Assembly: GCF_900018785.1 (NCBI RefSeq)
Contig: NZ_FCOY01000006.1
Location: forward strand, 62,001-126,000
Direction of reading: 5' to 3'
Source: Xanthomonas massiliensis
GTDB taxonomy: Bacteria; Pseudomonadota; Gammaproteobacteria; Xanthomonadales; Xanthomonadaceae
DNA length: 64,000 bases
How positions within the stretch are numbered: position 1 is the stretch's first letter; each line of letters opens with the position of its first letter. The notes beneath the pieces were generated by a model, which did not search any database, was not told the origin of the DNA, and saw nothing but the letters and a program-made list of their open reading frames with translations. Below are positions 53,222-62,017 of the stretch, piece by piece. The translations under genes and the position numbers were made by a program.

Positions 53222-54592
53222 ATGACCATCCATTCCTCCGTACTCGAACTGATCGGCCAGACGCCGATCGTCCAGGCCCAGCACCTCGATACCGGCCTGT
53301 GCCAGCTGTTCCTCAAGCTGGAGAACGCCAATCCCGGCGGCTCGATCAAGGACCGCATCGGCCTGAAGATGATCGAGGCGGCCGAGCAGCGCGGCGACAT
53401 CGCGCCCGGCGCGACGCTGGTGGAGGGCACCGCCGGCAATACCGGCCTCGGGCTGGCCCTGGTCGCCCAGCAGAAGGGCTACCGGCTGATCCTGGTGGTG
53501 CCCGACAAGATGAGCCGCGAGAAGATCTTCAACCTCAAGGCGATGGGCGCCGAGGTGGTGCTGACCCGCTCGGACGTGGCCAAGGGCCATCCGGAGTACT
53601 ACCAGGACCTGGCCGCCAAGATCGCCGCCGACACGCCCGGGGCGTACTTCATCAACCAGTTCGGCAATCCGGACAACCCGGCGGCGCACGAGTTCGGCAC
53701 CGGTCCGGAAATCCTGGCGCAGCTGGACGGGCGCTTGGACGCGGTGGTCGTCGGCTGCGGCAGCTCCGGGACCATGACCGGCCTGTCGCGCGCCTTCGCC
53801 CGGCTGTCGCCGGACACGGAGATCGTGCTGGCCGACCCGGTCGGCTCGATCCTGGCCCAGTACATCAACGAGGGCACGCTCAGCGAGAAGTCCGGCAGCT
53901 GGCTGGTGGAGGGCATCGGCGAGGACTTCCTGCCGCCGATCTCCGATTTCAGCCGGGTATCGAAGGCCTACGCGATCAGCGACGCCGAGAGCTTCCACAC
54001 CGCGCGCGAGCTGCTGGCGCGCGAGGGGATCCTTGGCGGCTCTTCCACCGGTACGCTGCTGGCCGCGGCATTGAGGTACTGCCGCGAGCAGACCGAACCC
54101 AAGCGCGTGCTGGTGCCGGTGTGCGATACCGGCAACAAGTACCTGTCCAAGATGTACAACGACTACTGGATGGCCGACAACGGCTTCCTGGCGCGGCCGC
54201 AGCATGGGGACCTGCGCGACCTGATCCTGCGCCCGTACAGCCAGCGCGATACCGTGATCGTCGGCCCCAACGACCTGCTCACCACCGCCTACCAGCGCAT
54301 GAAGCTGTACGACGTGTCGCAGCTGCCGGTCATGGAAGGCGACGACCTGGTCGGCATCGTCGATGAAAGCGACGTCCTGCTGCACGTCTACGGCGACGAG
54401 GCCCGCTTCCGCGACCCGGTTTCCACGGCCATGGTCAGCAAGCTCGACCGGCTCGACGTCAAGTCGCCGATCGAGGCCCTGCTGCCGGTGTTCGACCGTG
54501 GCCAAGTGGCGATCATCATGGACGGGCCGCAGTTCCTGGGCCTGATCACCCGCATCGACCTGCTCAACTACCTGCGCCGCCGCGTGCAGTGA
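53222..54592 (+). CDS. Cystathionine beta-synthase
   Basis: A 456-residue fold-type II PLP enzyme with a C-terminal CBS-domain pair. The PLP Lys is in NPGGSIKDRIGLKMIE near residue 43, phosphate-loop GTAGNTGLGLA, and VGCGSSGTMTGLSRAF. The regulatory part (about 335-456) contains DTVIVGPNDLLTTAYQRMKLYDVSQLPVM and KSPIEALLPVFDRGQVAIIM. It condenses serine and homocysteine to cystathionine (transsulfuration). With the next gene it makes a two-gene homocysteine/cysteine module. Confidence 0.92.
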   Translation: MTIHSSVLELIGQTPIVQAQHLDTGLCQLFLKLENANPGGSIKDRIGLKMIEAAEQRGDIAPGATLVEGTAGNTGLGLALVAQQKGYRLILVVPDKMSREKIFNLKAMGAEVVLTRSDVAKGHPEYYQDLAAKIAADTPGAYFINQFGNPDNPAAHEFGTGPEILAQLDGRLDAVVVGCGSSGTMTGLSRAFARLSPDTEIVLADPVGSILAQYINEGTLSEKSGSWLVEGIGEDFLPPISDFSRVSKAYAISDAESFHTARELLAREGILGGSSTGTLLAAALRYCREQTEPKRVLVPVCDTGNKYLSKMYNDYWMADNGFLARPQHGDLRDLILRPYSQRDTVIVGPNDLLTTAYQRMKLYDVSQLPVMEGDDLVGIVDESDVLLHVYGDEARFRDPVSTAMVSKLDRLDVKSPIEALLPVFDRGQVAIIMDGPQFLGLITRIDLLNYLRRRVQ

Positions 54593-54987
54593 TGCTTGTC
54601 CGGCATTGGCCGCGCGGGCCGACGGCCGGGCCAGGCTCCCGACATCCATCGCACGTGGGTCGAGGCCACGCGCCCGACTCCACGGCCGCAGGCCGCGGCC
54701 ATGCCCCCGGATGCCACGACAATCGTGATCGGGGGCGCACACCAGGTGCCACCGCAGCCGTAGGCTGTGCCACGACGCCTGCGCGGGCCCATCGCCGTGT
54801 CCGGCCCCGGGCAGGCACGATGGCCTGCGTCGCCGCGTGCCGTCAGCGTGCGGGTACGCCGGGCGACGCGTCGTAAGGATGTCCAGGCCCGGTGTTGCCT
54901 CATGTCGTTCAGTTGCAGGGAGGGGTAGGAGCGGGGGTTCAGTGTCAACGTTGCTAGAATCCCCGGTCGTACCAGACGGAAGCATCC
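54593..54987. other. Intergenic stretch between cbs and the cystathionine enzyme gene
   Basis: 395 bases without a supported gene. TAGAAT at 54955-54960 is a likely -10 element for the next gene, with no good -35. GGGAGGGG occurs near 54918. No riboswitch pattern (SAM type) was recognised. Confidence 0.4.
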
Positions 54988-56223
54988 ATGTCGGACCCAA
55001 GCAATCGCAGCCAGGACGGCGAGCGCGCGCTCGCGCTTGCGACCCTGGCGATCCACGGCGGCCAGTCGCCTGATCCGAGCACCGGGGCGGTGATGCCCCC
55101 GATCTACGCCACCTCGACCTATGCCCAGTCCAGCCCGGGCGAGCACCAGGGATTCGAGTACTCGCGCACCCAGAACCCGACCCGCTTCGCCTACGAGCGC
55201 TGCGTGGCGACACTGGAAGGCGGCAGCCGCGGCTTCGCCTTCGCCTCGGGCATGGCCGCCACCTCCACGGTGGTCGAACTGCTCGACAGCGGCGACCACG
55301 TCATCGCCATGGACGACCTGTACGGCGGCAGCTTCCGCCTGTTCGAGCGCGTGCGCCGGCGCAGCGCGGGACTGGATTTCAGCTTTGTCGACCTCACCGA
55401 TCCCGCCGCCTTCGAGGCCGCGATCCGGCCTGCGACGAAGATGGTGTGGATCGAGACGCCCACCAACCCGATGCTCAAGATCGTGGATATCGCCGCGATC
55501 GCCGCCATCGCCCACCGCCACGGCCTGCTGGTCGTGGTGGACAACACCTTCGCCTCGCCGATGCTGCAGCGCCCGCTGCAGCTGGGCGCGGACATCGTCG
55601 TGCACTCGGCCACCAAGTACCTCAACGGCCACTCGGACATGGTCGGCGGCATCGCCGTGGTCGGTGACGATGCGGAGCTGGCCGACCGGCTGGCGTTCCT
55701 GCAGAACTCGGTCGGCGCCATCCAGGGCCCGTTCGACAGCTTCCTCGCCCTGCGTGGCCTGAAGACCTTGCCGCTGCGTATGCGCGCTCATTGCGAGAAC
55801 GCGATGGCGCTGGCGCAGTGGCTGGAACAGCACCCGGCAGTGGAGAAGGTGATCTACCCGGGGCTGGCCTCGCACCCGCAGCATGAACTTGCCAAGCGGC
55901 AGATGCAGGGCTTCGGTGGCATCGTCTCCATCGTCCTCAAGGGCGGCTTCGAGGCCGCCAAGCGCTTCTGCGAGCGCACCGAGCTGTTCACGCTGGCCGA
56001 GTCGCTCGGCGGCGTGGAAAGCCTGGTCAATCACCCGGCGGTGATGACGCATGCATCAGTGCCCATAGAGCGGCGCGAGAAGCTGGGCATCTCGGATGCT
56101 TTAGTGCGGTTGAGCGTGGGAGTGGAAGACACGGGTGATCTGAAGGCGGACCTTGCCGTGGCGTTGTCCCACTTGGCCACGCAGGACGACCCGATCGTGG
56201 CCGAGCCTGCGGGTCGCCGTTGA
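54988..56223 (+). CDS. metB: Cystathionine gamma-synthase / gamma-lyase (Cys/Met PLP family)
   Basis: A 411-residue fold-type I PLP enzyme. Family hallmarks are LAIHGGQSPDPSTGAVMPPIYATSTYAQ, EYSRTQNPTRFAYERCVATLEGG, FASGMAATS, the PLP Lys in VVHSATKYLNGHSDMVGG near residue 210, and SLGGVESLVNHPAVMTHAS. The sequence does not decide between synthase and lyase; the xanthomonad enzyme beside the LPS locus is usually called cystathionine gamma-lyase/MetB, and the neighbouring beta-synthase favours the lyase direction. The gene overlaps the first LPS gene by one base. Confidence 0.9.
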   Translation: MSDPSNRSQDGERALALATLAIHGGQSPDPSTGAVMPPIYATSTYAQSSPGEHQGFEYSRTQNPTRFAYERCVATLEGGSRGFAFASGMAATSTVVELLDSGDHVIAMDDLYGGSFRLFERVRRRSAGLDFSFVDLTDPAAFEAAIRPATKMVWIETPTNPMLKIVDIAAIAAIAHRHGLLVVVDNTFASPMLQRPLQLGADIVVHSATKYLNGHSDMVGGIAVVGDDAELADRLAFLQNSVGAIQGPFDSFLALRGLKTLPLRMRAHCENAMALAQWLEQHPAVEKVIYPGLASHPQHELAKRQMQGFGGIVSIVLKGGFEAAKRFCERTELFTLAESLGGVESLVNHPAVMTHASVPIERREKLGISDALVRLSVGVEDTGDLKADLAVALSHLATQDDPIVAEPAGRR

Positions 56224-57497
56224 TGCTTGACCTGCTACGTTATCCACGCGCCGTGGCACGGCGGCTGGACCAGGCCCGGGCGCGGCGCGAGCTGTCGTTT
56301 CGAAAATTGCCGCCCGCCGGACATTCGCCTCTTCCATGGCGCGTTCCCTGCCCCCGGAATCCTGACGGGGCGCCGGTCGTGGCCGTGCACGGCTTCTTCC
56401 GCAAACAGTTCGGTCTGGGCCAGAGTGCGCGGCTTTATGCCGCGGCCTTGGCACGTGCGGGATATCGTGTCCATGCTGTCGACGCCGGCATCCCGACCTC
56501 GCACCAGGATGCAGCAGCAGATCTGGGTGATATCGAAGGTGATCGGCCATTAGTGGACCTCGTGGTCGTGAACCCGGATCACTTGGACGAATTGCCGCTG
56601 GCAGGCGGTACATACCGGATCGGGTTGTGGTTCTGGGAACTGGATGTGATGCCTCCAGCATGGCGCTGGGCGGTGGATCGGGTGGACGAGATATGGGTCG
56701 CATCGACGTTCGTGGCCGATGTCGTCCGGCAGGCAACCCGCAAGCCGGTTGTGGTGGTGCCTCATCCGGTCGGGACCGGGGGCATTCGCCACCTTGACGA
56801 TCGTTCTGCCTTCGACCTGGATCCGCGGGCTTTCACTTTCCTGTTCACGTTCGACGTGAGTTCCGGGGTTGCCCGCAAGAATCCTGCCGCAGTGATCCAG
56901 GCGTTTCAGCAGGCTTTCCCGAGGGGGCGCGATGATGTCCAGCTGCTTGTCAAGAGCAGCAACGGCGCTCCGGATCGCGGGCAGCTCGCACCACTGTTCG
57001 TGCAGCGCGATGGCGACGCCCGGGTGATTCTGCGTGACCAGGTGCTCGACGCGCCCCGTTTCGAGGCCCTACAGTGGCGCGCCGACGCCTACGTGTCCCT
57101 GCACCGGGCAGAAGGCTTTGGTCTCGGAATGGCCGAAATGATGGCACGGGGGAAGCCCGTGGTGGCCACGGCATGGTCGGGCAATCTCGATTACATGGAT
57201 GGATCGAGCGCGTGCCTGGTTGGCTGTACCCGGGTGCCGGTGCAGCCGGGCCAGTACCCGCATGCCCAGGGCGCTACCTGGGCCGAACCGGATATCGACC
57301 AGGCGGCCTCGTGGATGAGGCGCCTGGTCGATGATCCCGAATTTGCACGCTGCATCGGAGAAGGGGGGCGCCAGGCGGTTCAGGCCCGGCTCGGCGATGC
57401 AGCAGTCGCCGCGGTCGTGCACGAGCGTCTGTGGCGGCTCAGCGTCCCGGCATCCGCCGGCCCCCTCCACGGCAACGACGGCTCCTGCTCATGCTGA
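56223..57497 (+). CDS. Glycosyltransferase, GT4 type, of the O-antigen cluster
   Basis: A 424-residue glycosyltransferase. The acceptor-side start is AVHGFFRKQFGLGQSARLYAAALARAGY. The GT-B donor part has FTFLFTFDVSSGVARKNPAAVIQAFQQAF (the Lys-containing loop) and VSLHRAEGFGLGMAEMMARGKPVVATAWSGNLDYM, with the E-x7-E type motif. Its ATG uses the last base of the metB stop, and its stop lies inside wzm. GC is visibly lower than in the genes before it. Confidence 0.85.
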   Translation: MLDLLRYPRAVARRLDQARARRELSFRKLPPAGHSPLPWRVPCPRNPDGAPVVAVHGFFRKQFGLGQSARLYAAALARAGYRVHAVDAGIPTSHQDAAADLGDIEGDRPLVDLVVVNPDHLDELPLAGGTYRIGLWFWELDVMPPAWRWAVDRVDEIWVASTFVADVVRQATRKPVVVVPHPVGTGGIRHLDDRSAFDLDPRAFTFLFTFDVSSGVARKNPAAVIQAFQQAFPRGRDDVQLLVKSSNGAPDRGQLAPLFVQRDGDARVILRDQVLDAPRFEALQWRADAYVSLHRAEGFGLGMAEMMARGKPVVATAWSGNLDYMDGSSACLVGCTRVPVQPGQYPHAQGATWAEPDIDQAASWMRRLVDDPEFARCIGEGGRQAVQARLGDAAVAAVVHERLWRLSVPASAGPLHGNDGSCSC

Positions 57498-58276
57498 CCG
57501 CAATCTGGACCTACCGATTCTTCATTCTGTCCTCCATCAGGAACGAGCTGCGGCTGCGCTTTGTTCGCAGCAAGCTGGGCGGCCTGTGGATGATCATCCA
57601 CCCGCTGGCGCAGGTGTTGATCTTTTCGTTGATCCTTTCGGAGATTCTGTCTGCCAAGCTTCCGGGTATCGACAACAAGTATGCGTATGCCCTCTACCTG
57701 ATGTCCGGAACGATTGCCTGGAACCTGTTCAACGATGTGATCACCCGCTTCGTCACCTTGTTCGTGGATAACGCCGGGTTGATGAAGAAGATGGCCTTCC
57801 CGAGGATCTGCTTGCCGGTCATTTCGGCCGGCTATGTGCTGGTGAACAACCTACTCCTGATCGCTGCCGTATTCTTGGTGTTCGCATTGCTGGGACATAT
57901 GCCGGGCATACAGGTCCTGTGGCTGCCGTTGCTGGTGGCAGTCAATCTTCTGTTTGCCTGTTCTATCGGATTGCTGCTGGCTACCTTGAATGTATTCATT
58001 CGCGATACGGGACAGGTGGTACCCGTGGTGATGCAGGCCCTGTTCTGGCTGACCCCTGTTGTCTACATGCTTTCCATTCTGCCGGAGCGGCTGCAACACT
58101 ATTTCAAGCTCAATCCGCTGTACCCGCTGGTGACCGGTTACCAGAACGTGCTCGTATTCAATACACCGCCGCCGCTGTCCAGCCTGGCCGACCTGTGTGT
58201 CGTTTCGCTACTGATCATGTCATTCGCACTGTTTCTGTTCCGCAAGGCGGTGGTCGAAATGGTGGATGTACTGTGA
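57491..58276 (+). CDS. wzm: O-antigen ABC exporter permease Wzm
   Basis: A 261-residue ABC-2 type permease with six hydrophobic helices. Family segments are IRNELRLRFVRSKLGGLWMIIHPLAQVLIFSLILSEIL, MSGTIAWNLFNDVITRFVTLFVDNAGLMKKMAFPR and LFWLTPVVYMLSILPERLQHYFKLNPLYPLVTGYQ. It forms the channel that flips undecaprenyl-linked polysaccharide to the periplasm. It overlaps the glycosyltransferase stop by seven bases and wzt by four. Confidence 0.93.
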   Translation: MLTAIWTYRFFILSSIRNELRLRFVRSKLGGLWMIIHPLAQVLIFSLILSEILSAKLPGIDNKYAYALYLMSGTIAWNLFNDVITRFVTLFVDNAGLMKKMAFPRICLPVISAGYVLVNNLLLIAAVFLVFALLGHMPGIQVLWLPLLVAVNLLFACSIGLLLATLNVFIRDTGQVVPVVMQALFWLTPVVYMLSILPERLQHYFKLNPLYPLVTGYQNVLVFNTPPPLSSLADLCVVSLLIMSFALFLFRKAVVEMVDVL

Positions 58277-59514
58277 GCGCGGCCATCGAAGTCAGGCATC
58301 TCGGGAAGGCTTACCGGAACTGGGGTGGGGAGTGGCGCCGGTTCTGTTCCTGGATGGGGTTGCCGATTCACCCGCGGGAAGAGCATTGGGTGCTCCGCGA
58401 TGTATCGTTCTCGGTGGAGCGCGGGCAAGCTTTGGCCATCATCGGCCAGAACGGATCGGGCAAGAGCACCTTGCTCAAGGTGATCACGGGAACCACGATG
58501 CCGACTGAGGGCCAGGCTGTCCACCATGGCCGGATCGCGGCGATCCTGGAGCTCGGCATGGGTTTCAACCAGGAGATGACCGGGCGCCAGAACGCGATGC
58601 ACGCCGGTGGCCTGATGGGCCATGGCGAGGAGCAGATGCAACAGGTGATGCCAGAGATCGAGGCCTTCGCCGAGATCGGCGACTATTTCGACCAGCCGGT
58701 ACGCACGTATTCCAGTGGCATGCAGATGCGCGTGGCCTTCGCCGTGGCCACCGCGATTCGCCCGGACATCCTCATCGTCGACGAGGCTCTCAGCGTGGGC
58801 GACAGCTATTTCCAGCACAAGAGCTTCAGCAGGATGCGACGATTCCGCGAAGAGGGAACCACGCTGTTGTTCGTCAGTCACAGCATGGACGACGTGCGCA
58901 CGCTTTGCGACCGAGCTGTCCTCCTGTCGGCCGGTTCGGTTATCAAGGACGGCGCTCCGGACGAGGTGGCCGATTACTACAACGCGCTGATGGCTGCCAA
59001 GGAAAACTCGAGTCTCACCGTGGAGCAGCGCCGCGAGAAGGACGGTTGGCTGTTCACGCGCAGTGGGACGGGCGAAGCGAGGGTGACCGGGTTGTCCCTG
59101 CGCGATGCGACTAGCGGCGAGGAGATCCGGCTTGCCCGGGTGGGTCAGGCGCTGGAGCTCGTCGCCGAAGTCCAGGTGGAAAGCGATGTTCCGGAATTGG
59201 TGTTGGGCTTCATGCTGCGAGACCGGCTGGGTCACATCGTGTGGGGTTCTAACACCTGGCACACACGACAGACGCTGAAGGGAGTGGCGGCCAGTTCACA
59301 TGTCCGGTTCGTGCTGGCCTTCGATTGCACCTTGGGGCCGGGATCGTATTCGTTTTCGCCAGCACTGGTGAGTTCGGACACGCATCTCGAGCACAACTAT
59401 GAGTGGACCGACAATGCGCTGGTCTTCGACGTGGTCAATGCCGACAAGGATTTCTTCATCGGCAGCAGCTTCATGCATGCGGAGTTCCGCATTGATGCTG
59501 CCGGCAATGGCTGA
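58273..59514 (+). CDS. wzt: O-antigen ABC exporter ATPase Wzt with a C-terminal carbohydrate-binding domain
   Basis: A 413-residue protein. Residues 1-245 are an ABC ATPase: Walker A IIGQNGSGKSTLLKVI, signature RTYSSGMQMRVAFAVATA, Walker B ILIVDEALSVGDSYFQHK, switch FVSHSMDD. Residues about 270-413 form a Wzt_C-like beta sandwich (VTGLSLRDATSGEEIRLARVGQALELVAEV, FVLAFDCTLGPGSYSFSPALVS). In known systems this domain recognises the modified non-reducing end of the finished chain, so export waits for chain capping. Start codon GTG. The next gene encodes a methyltransferase that could supply that cap. Confidence 0.93.
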   Translation: MSAAIEVRHLGKAYRNWGGEWRRFCSWMGLPIHPREEHWVLRDVSFSVERGQALAIIGQNGSGKSTLLKVITGTTMPTEGQAVHHGRIAAILELGMGFNQEMTGRQNAMHAGGLMGHGEEQMQQVMPEIEAFAEIGDYFDQPVRTYSSGMQMRVAFAVATAIRPDILIVDEALSVGDSYFQHKSFSRMRRFREEGTTLLFVSHSMDDVRTLCDRAVLLSAGSVIKDGAPDEVADYYNALMAAKENSSLTVEQRREKDGWLFTRSGTGEARVTGLSLRDATSGEEIRLARVGQALELVAEVQVESDVPELVLGFMLRDRLGHIVWGSNTWHTRQTLKGVAASSHVRFVLAFDCTLGPGSYSFSPALVSSDTHLEHNYEWTDNALVFDVVNADKDFFIGSSFMHAEFRIDAAGNG

Positions 59515-59524
59515 GGTGGCCAAG

Positions 59525-62017
59525 ATGTTCATTTCATACGCCCAGAACTTCGAAGATGTGATCCTCTGGCGCGCTCTTGGCTCCATCCAAGACGGGCATT
59601 ACATCGATGTGGGAGCGCAGCACCCCGTAGTGGATTCGGTCAGCCGGGCCTTCTACGAGCGTGGTTGGCGCGGGGTGCACGTGGAACCGACGCAGCAGTA
59701 TGCGACGCTGATCGGCCAGGATCGGCCGGACGAACTGCTGGTCAACGCCGCGCTTGGCCGGGAAGATGGTCTGCTGAGCTTCTATGAATTTCCCGATACC
59801 GGCCTGTCCACCTTGGATGAGGATATTGCGGAGCGGCACAAATCAGAAGGGTTTGCCGCGGTTGAACGGCTCGTGCCGGTCATCACACTGGATGCACTTT
59901 TCGGTCAGCTGGCCTTCGACCAGGTGCACTGGATGAAGATCGACGTGGAAGGCGCCGAATGTGACGTTCTGGAGGGTTGGTACGATTCCCCGGTGCGGCC
60001 CTGGGTGGTCGTGGTCGAGAGCACGCTGCCGCTGAGCCAGGAAAAATCCCATGACCAATGGGAACCTCTGTTGCTGGCGAAGGGATACAGGTTCTGCTAT
60101 TTCGACGGTCTCAACCGGTATTACGTTTCCGATGCTCATCCGGAGCTGGCGGACCATATCGACTGTCCGCCGAATGTGTTCGATGGCTTCAGTTTCAGCC
60201 GTCGCGCGAATCAGGTATTCGTGGAGGATCTGCGGCAGGCGCTGGGCGAGACAGCGGGTGAGCTGGATGCATTGACCCTGGCGATCGAAGATTTGTGCGC
60301 ACGAACCGGGGGGACGGCGACCGCCGGAGATGGGAAGGAGTCGTCGTCGGTTCGCGCATTGCGGCAGATCGAGATGCTTGCGGTCTGGTGTGGCGCGATG
60401 CGCGAACAGCGGGATGGTTTGGCCCATGATGTCGATCGCCTGTCCGGCAGGCTTGAGGAGGCCGAGCGTATGCTGCAACTGGCCGAAGGGCGCGTGATGG
60501 CGGCCCGTGAGACGGGGCGTGAGGCCGGGCGCATGGTTGCCGGGCTTCAGGGGAGGCTCGCACAGGCCCATGCGGAACTGGCGCAATCCCGTTCGCAGGT
60601 CGAGCGCGTCGAGTCGTTGGAAAGAATGCTTGAGGGACAGTCCGGAACCGCACGCGAGGCCCGCGAACAGATCGAGGCGCTGCAGCAGGCGCTGGCGGCA
60701 AACGACCAGGTCCGCTTGCAGCAGGCGGAACGCATCGCCAAGCAGGAGTCCGCCTTGCAGGGCAGCCGACTCGATCTTTCCCGCGCTGGCGATCAGATTC
60801 AATCGCTTGAGGCCTATTGCAACCACCTCCAGCGCGAACGCGATGCCTTGCACGCGAGCACGTCCTGGCGCATCACGGCGCCGGTGCGCTGGATCAAGCG
60901 CTTTGCCCTCGGACTGATCGGACGCAAACCCGGGGTAGCCATGCCAAAATTGGGCTTGAGACATTCCCTGAAAGCGGACGTCGGCGTGGCGCAGGTGCAT
61001 CGCGACGTCGCGGTGGAGGCATCCGACGACGAGTTCGAGGACCTGTGTTTGGGCGGGCTGAAGGTCCGGTTCGCGCGTGGACCGCTGCGGGACAATCGTG
61101 GTATCGGTCGCGTCAGCCGCGAACAGCTCGACGCCTTGCGCAGGCTCGAGGCATCGTCCACGCCGGGGAGGCAGGATGGACGGATCGTGTACTTCTACTC
61201 GTCCATCCACTGGTGCCCGGAGGTCCTTCCCCACCCCAGCGTGGTCATGGTCCATGACGTCATTCCCCTGCTCTTCCAGCAAGAATTCCCCGAGGAGATC
61301 GTGCAGGAGTGGTCGGGCCGCTATGCGCGCATCGCGCGACAGGCAGACAGGATCGTGACGATCAGCTATTCCAGCGCGAAGGATATAACCCGCCTGCTGG
61401 GCATCGATGGCCATGTCGACGTGGTCTACAACGGCGTCACGCGGTTGCCGGTAGCGCAAGTGCCTGGTGCGCCGGGAATTCCTGCGGAGCCGTATTTTGC
61501 GTATCTGGGCTCGTTCGATCAGCACAAGAACCTGCAAGTCGTGCTGAGGGCATTGGCAGATCCGCGTTGTTCCCACCTGACGCTGGTGCTAATCGGCGAT
61601 AACGGTGCGTGCCTGCCCTTGGCCGAAGAACTGGGGATTGTGGACCGGCTGGTGTTTGCCGGGCGTCTTCCCGACGACCAGGCGGGACTGCTGGTCGCTG
61701 GCGCACTTGCGATGGTATTTCCCAGCCTGTACGAAGGATTCGGCTTGCCTCCGTTGGAGGCAGCACTGTTGGGAACACCCAGTATTTGCAGCCGCAGGCC
61801 GGCCATGACCGAAACATTGGAGGGGTGTGCACTGTTCGCCGACCCGCATGATGCGGAGCAGTGGGTGGAGGCGATGCTGGAAATCGCTGGAGCCACCGAA
61901 CTGCGAGAACAGCTTGCTGCACGCGCGCGTGAGCGGGTCGAGGGCTTCGCATGGCGGGATGCGGCGGCAGGACTGCTGACGATCCTGGAAAGGACAGCCA
62001 AGGGAGGCGCACGGTGA
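59525..62017 (+). CDS. FkbM-type methyltransferase - coiled coil - glycosyltransferase fusion
   Basis: An 830-residue three-part protein. Residues 1-230 are an FkbM-family SAM methyltransferase (SYAQNFEDVILWRALGSIQDGHYIDVGAQHP, LDALFGQLAFDQVHWMKIDVEGAECDVLEGW). Residues about 280-440 are a continuous coiled coil, ending in HASTSWRITAPVRWIKR, a motif often seen after such coils. Residues about 505-830 are a GT4 glycosyltransferase (DNRGIGRVSREQL, VMVHDVIPLLFQQEFPEE, YFAYLGSFDQHKNLQVVLRAL, VFPSLYEGFGLPPLEAALLGTPSICS). ATG 59525 has GAGGTGG upstream; ATG 59507 is an alternative. It overlaps the following gene by four bases. Capping methylation and chain-length control are inferred from the layout. 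Confidence 0.88.
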   Translation: MFISYAQNFEDVILWRALGSIQDGHYIDVGAQHPVVDSVSRAFYERGWRGVHVEPTQQYATLIGQDRPDELLVNAALGREDGLLSFYEFPDTGLSTLDEDIAERHKSEGFAAVERLVPVITLDALFGQLAFDQVHWMKIDVEGAECDVLEGWYDSPVRPWVVVVESTLPLSQEKSHDQWEPLLLAKGYRFCYFDGLNRYYVSDAHPELADHIDCPPNVFDGFSFSRRANQVFVEDLRQALGETAGELDALTLAIEDLCARTGGTATAGDGKESSSVRALRQIEMLAVWCGAMREQRDGLAHDVDRLSGRLEEAERMLQLAEGRVMAARETGREAGRMVAGLQGRLAQAHAELAQSRSQVERVESLERMLEGQSGTAREAREQIEALQQALAANDQVRLQQAERIAKQESALQGSRLDLSRAGDQIQSLEAYCNHLQRERDALHASTSWRITAPVRWIKRFALGLIGRKPGVAMPKLGLRHSLKADVGVAQVHRDVAVEASDDEFEDLCLGGLKVRFARGPLRDNRGIGRVSREQLDALRRLEASSTPGRQDGRIVYFYSSIHWCPEVLPHPSVVMVHDVIPLLFQQEFPEEIVQEWSGRYARIARQADRIVTISYSSAKDITRLLGIDGHVDVVYNGVTRLPVAQVPGAPGIPAEPYFAYLGSFDQHKNLQVVLRALADPRCSHLTLVLIGDNGACLPLAEELGIVDRLVFAGRLPDDQAGLLVAGALAMVFPSLYEGFGLPPLEAALLGTPSICSRRPAMTETLEGCALFADPHDAEQWVEAMLEIAGATELREQLAARARERVEGFAWRDAAAGLLTILERTAKGGAR

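Noticed and set aside
54593-54987. SAM or SAH riboswitch before the cystathionine enzyme gene
   Set aside because: No conserved core of any S-adenosylmethionine or S-adenosylhomocysteine riboswitch class was recognisable by eye.
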